Assembly: GCA_019671005.1 (NCBI GenBank)
Contig: CM033726.1
Location: forward strand, 7,323,213 to 7,387,212
Direction: 5' to 3'
Length of the DNA: 64,000 nt
From: Hibiscus mutabilis
Lineage: Eukaryota > Streptophyta > Magnoliopsida > Malvales > Malvaceae
The notes under the pieces are model-generated. The model was not told where the DNA came from. It did no database searches and saw only the letters and a program-made list of their open reading frames with translations. The position numbers and the translations under genes were made by a program. Positions 62,939 to 64,000 of this stretch are shown one piece after another (the stretch's first letter is position 1; each line of letters starts with the position of its first letter).

Positions 62939-64000
62939 TGTCACGGGGCTAGATTTTGACTCTAGCTGATCCGTGCGGCCTTAGACGCCTTCGACGCAAA
63001 TCAGTCGATTCCTACGCCTAAGTCAGCCTTCAACCAGCCTTGTGAGTACTCCTACTCGACAACGGCTTCGACAAGCACTCCAGGTTTCGATGGATCTTGT
63101 CACATACACCACTTGTGTCGCGGGACTAGACCTTTGCCAAACGAATCGTGTGAACCTTAGTCGCTTTCTCGGTTGAAACGTCGGCTAAGTCACCCTTAAG
63201 TACCTTGTCACGGTCTTAGGTGAAGTTCTCTCGACAAACACCTAACTCAGCCAGGATTCTCGCTCCGGAAGATCAAACACTCCTCGAAGCCCTCGAATGA
63301 AAGATCGTTCTAAGCGAAAGCTAATCAAAGAACAACGGAAAGAGATTGGCAGCTAGAACAACGAAGAACACTCAAGAACAACAAAGAACAATAAATAACA
63401 CTCAAAGAGTTTTAGAGTAAATGCTTCTTGTATTACTCAAAGTGAAGTGAATGATTTACAAGTGGGGAGGGAGCCTCTATTTATAGTTGAACTCCCCTAC
63501 ATCCAACGGCTCAGTTTAAATTACATCGACGGTCGAGATTGATCTTATCTTATCTTATCTAATCAAATCTCAATTTCAAATCTCTAATTATCACAAACAT
63601 TATCTACACATTATATTTAAATAAATGGATAATGCTTTGACCAAATTACCCTCCTAAATCCTCCATGGATTTGGCTAAGTCTTGTGGGCTCTTTAGCATT
63701 CTCCAAGTACCGGGCCAAGTGTGATAGTCTTGGCAAGCCCGTTCCACCGCGCAAACTCTCTTTGGCTGATTCTTGCGCCAATGCCTCGGTCCCAAAGGTT
63801 TGGTCCACGTCTTCTTCCAAGTGCTGGGCCAAGTCTAATGATCTTGGCAAGCTCGTTACACCGCGCAAACCCTCTTTGGCTGGTTCTTGCGCTAACGCCT
63901 CGGTCCCAAAGGTATGGTCCTCGCCATTCTCCGAGTGCTAGGCCACATTTGGCAAGCCCGTTGCATTGCGCACAACCTCTTTGAGTGTTTGGTCCGTGAC
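62939..64000 (-). mobile_element. LTR of element G (family related to element F)
   Basis: Starts TGTCACGGGG and reaches CCGTGAC at the window end, one base short of the expected CGTGACA terminus. The block 63410-63620 matches the LTRs of F (TTTTAGAGTAAATGC, GCCTCTATTTATAGTTGA, ACATCGACGGTCGAGATTGA, ATAAATGGATAATGCTTTGA). On the minus strand TATAAATAGAGGC lies at 63473-63485. Whether it is a solo LTR or the start of an element cannot be seen. The left flanking five bases are GAATG. Confidence 0.83.
63690..63990. repeat. Tandem repeat of about 105-115 bp in the element G LTR
   Basis: Three units, anchored by TTGGCAAG at 63730, 63845 and 63949, share CTCTTTGGCTG, TCTTGCGC, GCCTCGGTCCCAAAGG and a CCAAGTGCTGGGCCA-like segment. 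This part is absent from the LTR of F. Frames on the plus strand across it are repeats, not genes. Confidence 0.82.

Noticed and set aside
63617..63984. Repetitive frames on both strands at the window end
   Set aside because: They translate the tandem repeat of an LTR; no independent gene evidence.

Overview
This window is a piece of a flowering-plant (eudicot) nuclear chromosome. The evidence is the dense nest of plant-type LTR retrotransposons (Athila-like, Tat/Ogre-like and chromovirus-like Ty3/gypsy families), plant L1-like LINEs, small hAT-like elements and a plant urease accessory gene (UREF). The transposon families resemble those I associate with Malvaceae (cotton/Hibiscus), but that placement is a weak inference. 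There is no bacterial, organellar or CRISPR signal, so operons and ribosome binding sites do not apply.

Layout. Positions 1-24470 hold a decayed Athila-like element (A). Its gag is split by a 3.5-kb solo LTR (X, 2377-5871, target duplication TGCCC). Its integrase zinc finger is split by a structurally complete second Athila-like element (B, 8893-20738; LTRs 1561 and 1564 bp, tRNA-Asp primer site, gag-pol, env-position ORF2). About 24470-32458 is a minus-strand chromovirus-type element (C) of the same LTR family as X, with a tRNA-iMet primer site. It is truncated on its 3' side and has lost the end of its integrase. From 32459 to 45208 lies a scrambled Tat/Ogre-like element (D): a 5' LTR piece, gag fragments, an LTR-like block from a related family (E), and a 3' LTR carrying a 4.26-kb solo LTR (Y, 40405-44665). 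From 45209 to 53902 is a minus-strand LINE (LINE-1), split by a short minus-strand LTR element (F, 45512-49209) that encodes gag and protease but no reverse transcriptase. From 53903 to 62006 is the only low-copy-looking DNA: UREF (minus strand), a 99-codon plant gene converging on it, and several small inverted-repeat elements. From 62007 to the end is a LINE 3' end (LINE-2) cut by an LTR (G) related to F.

How it works together. Only UREF and possibly the 99-codon gene look like working host genes. The rest is a record of successive insertions. Element B is the most informative: it keeps almost all its parts, but its protease active-site segment is deleted and its frames carry single-codon stops. 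It also contains an unusual dispersed TTGCC/GGCAA repeat system, including a 14-residue tandem repeat inserted between RNase H and integrase.
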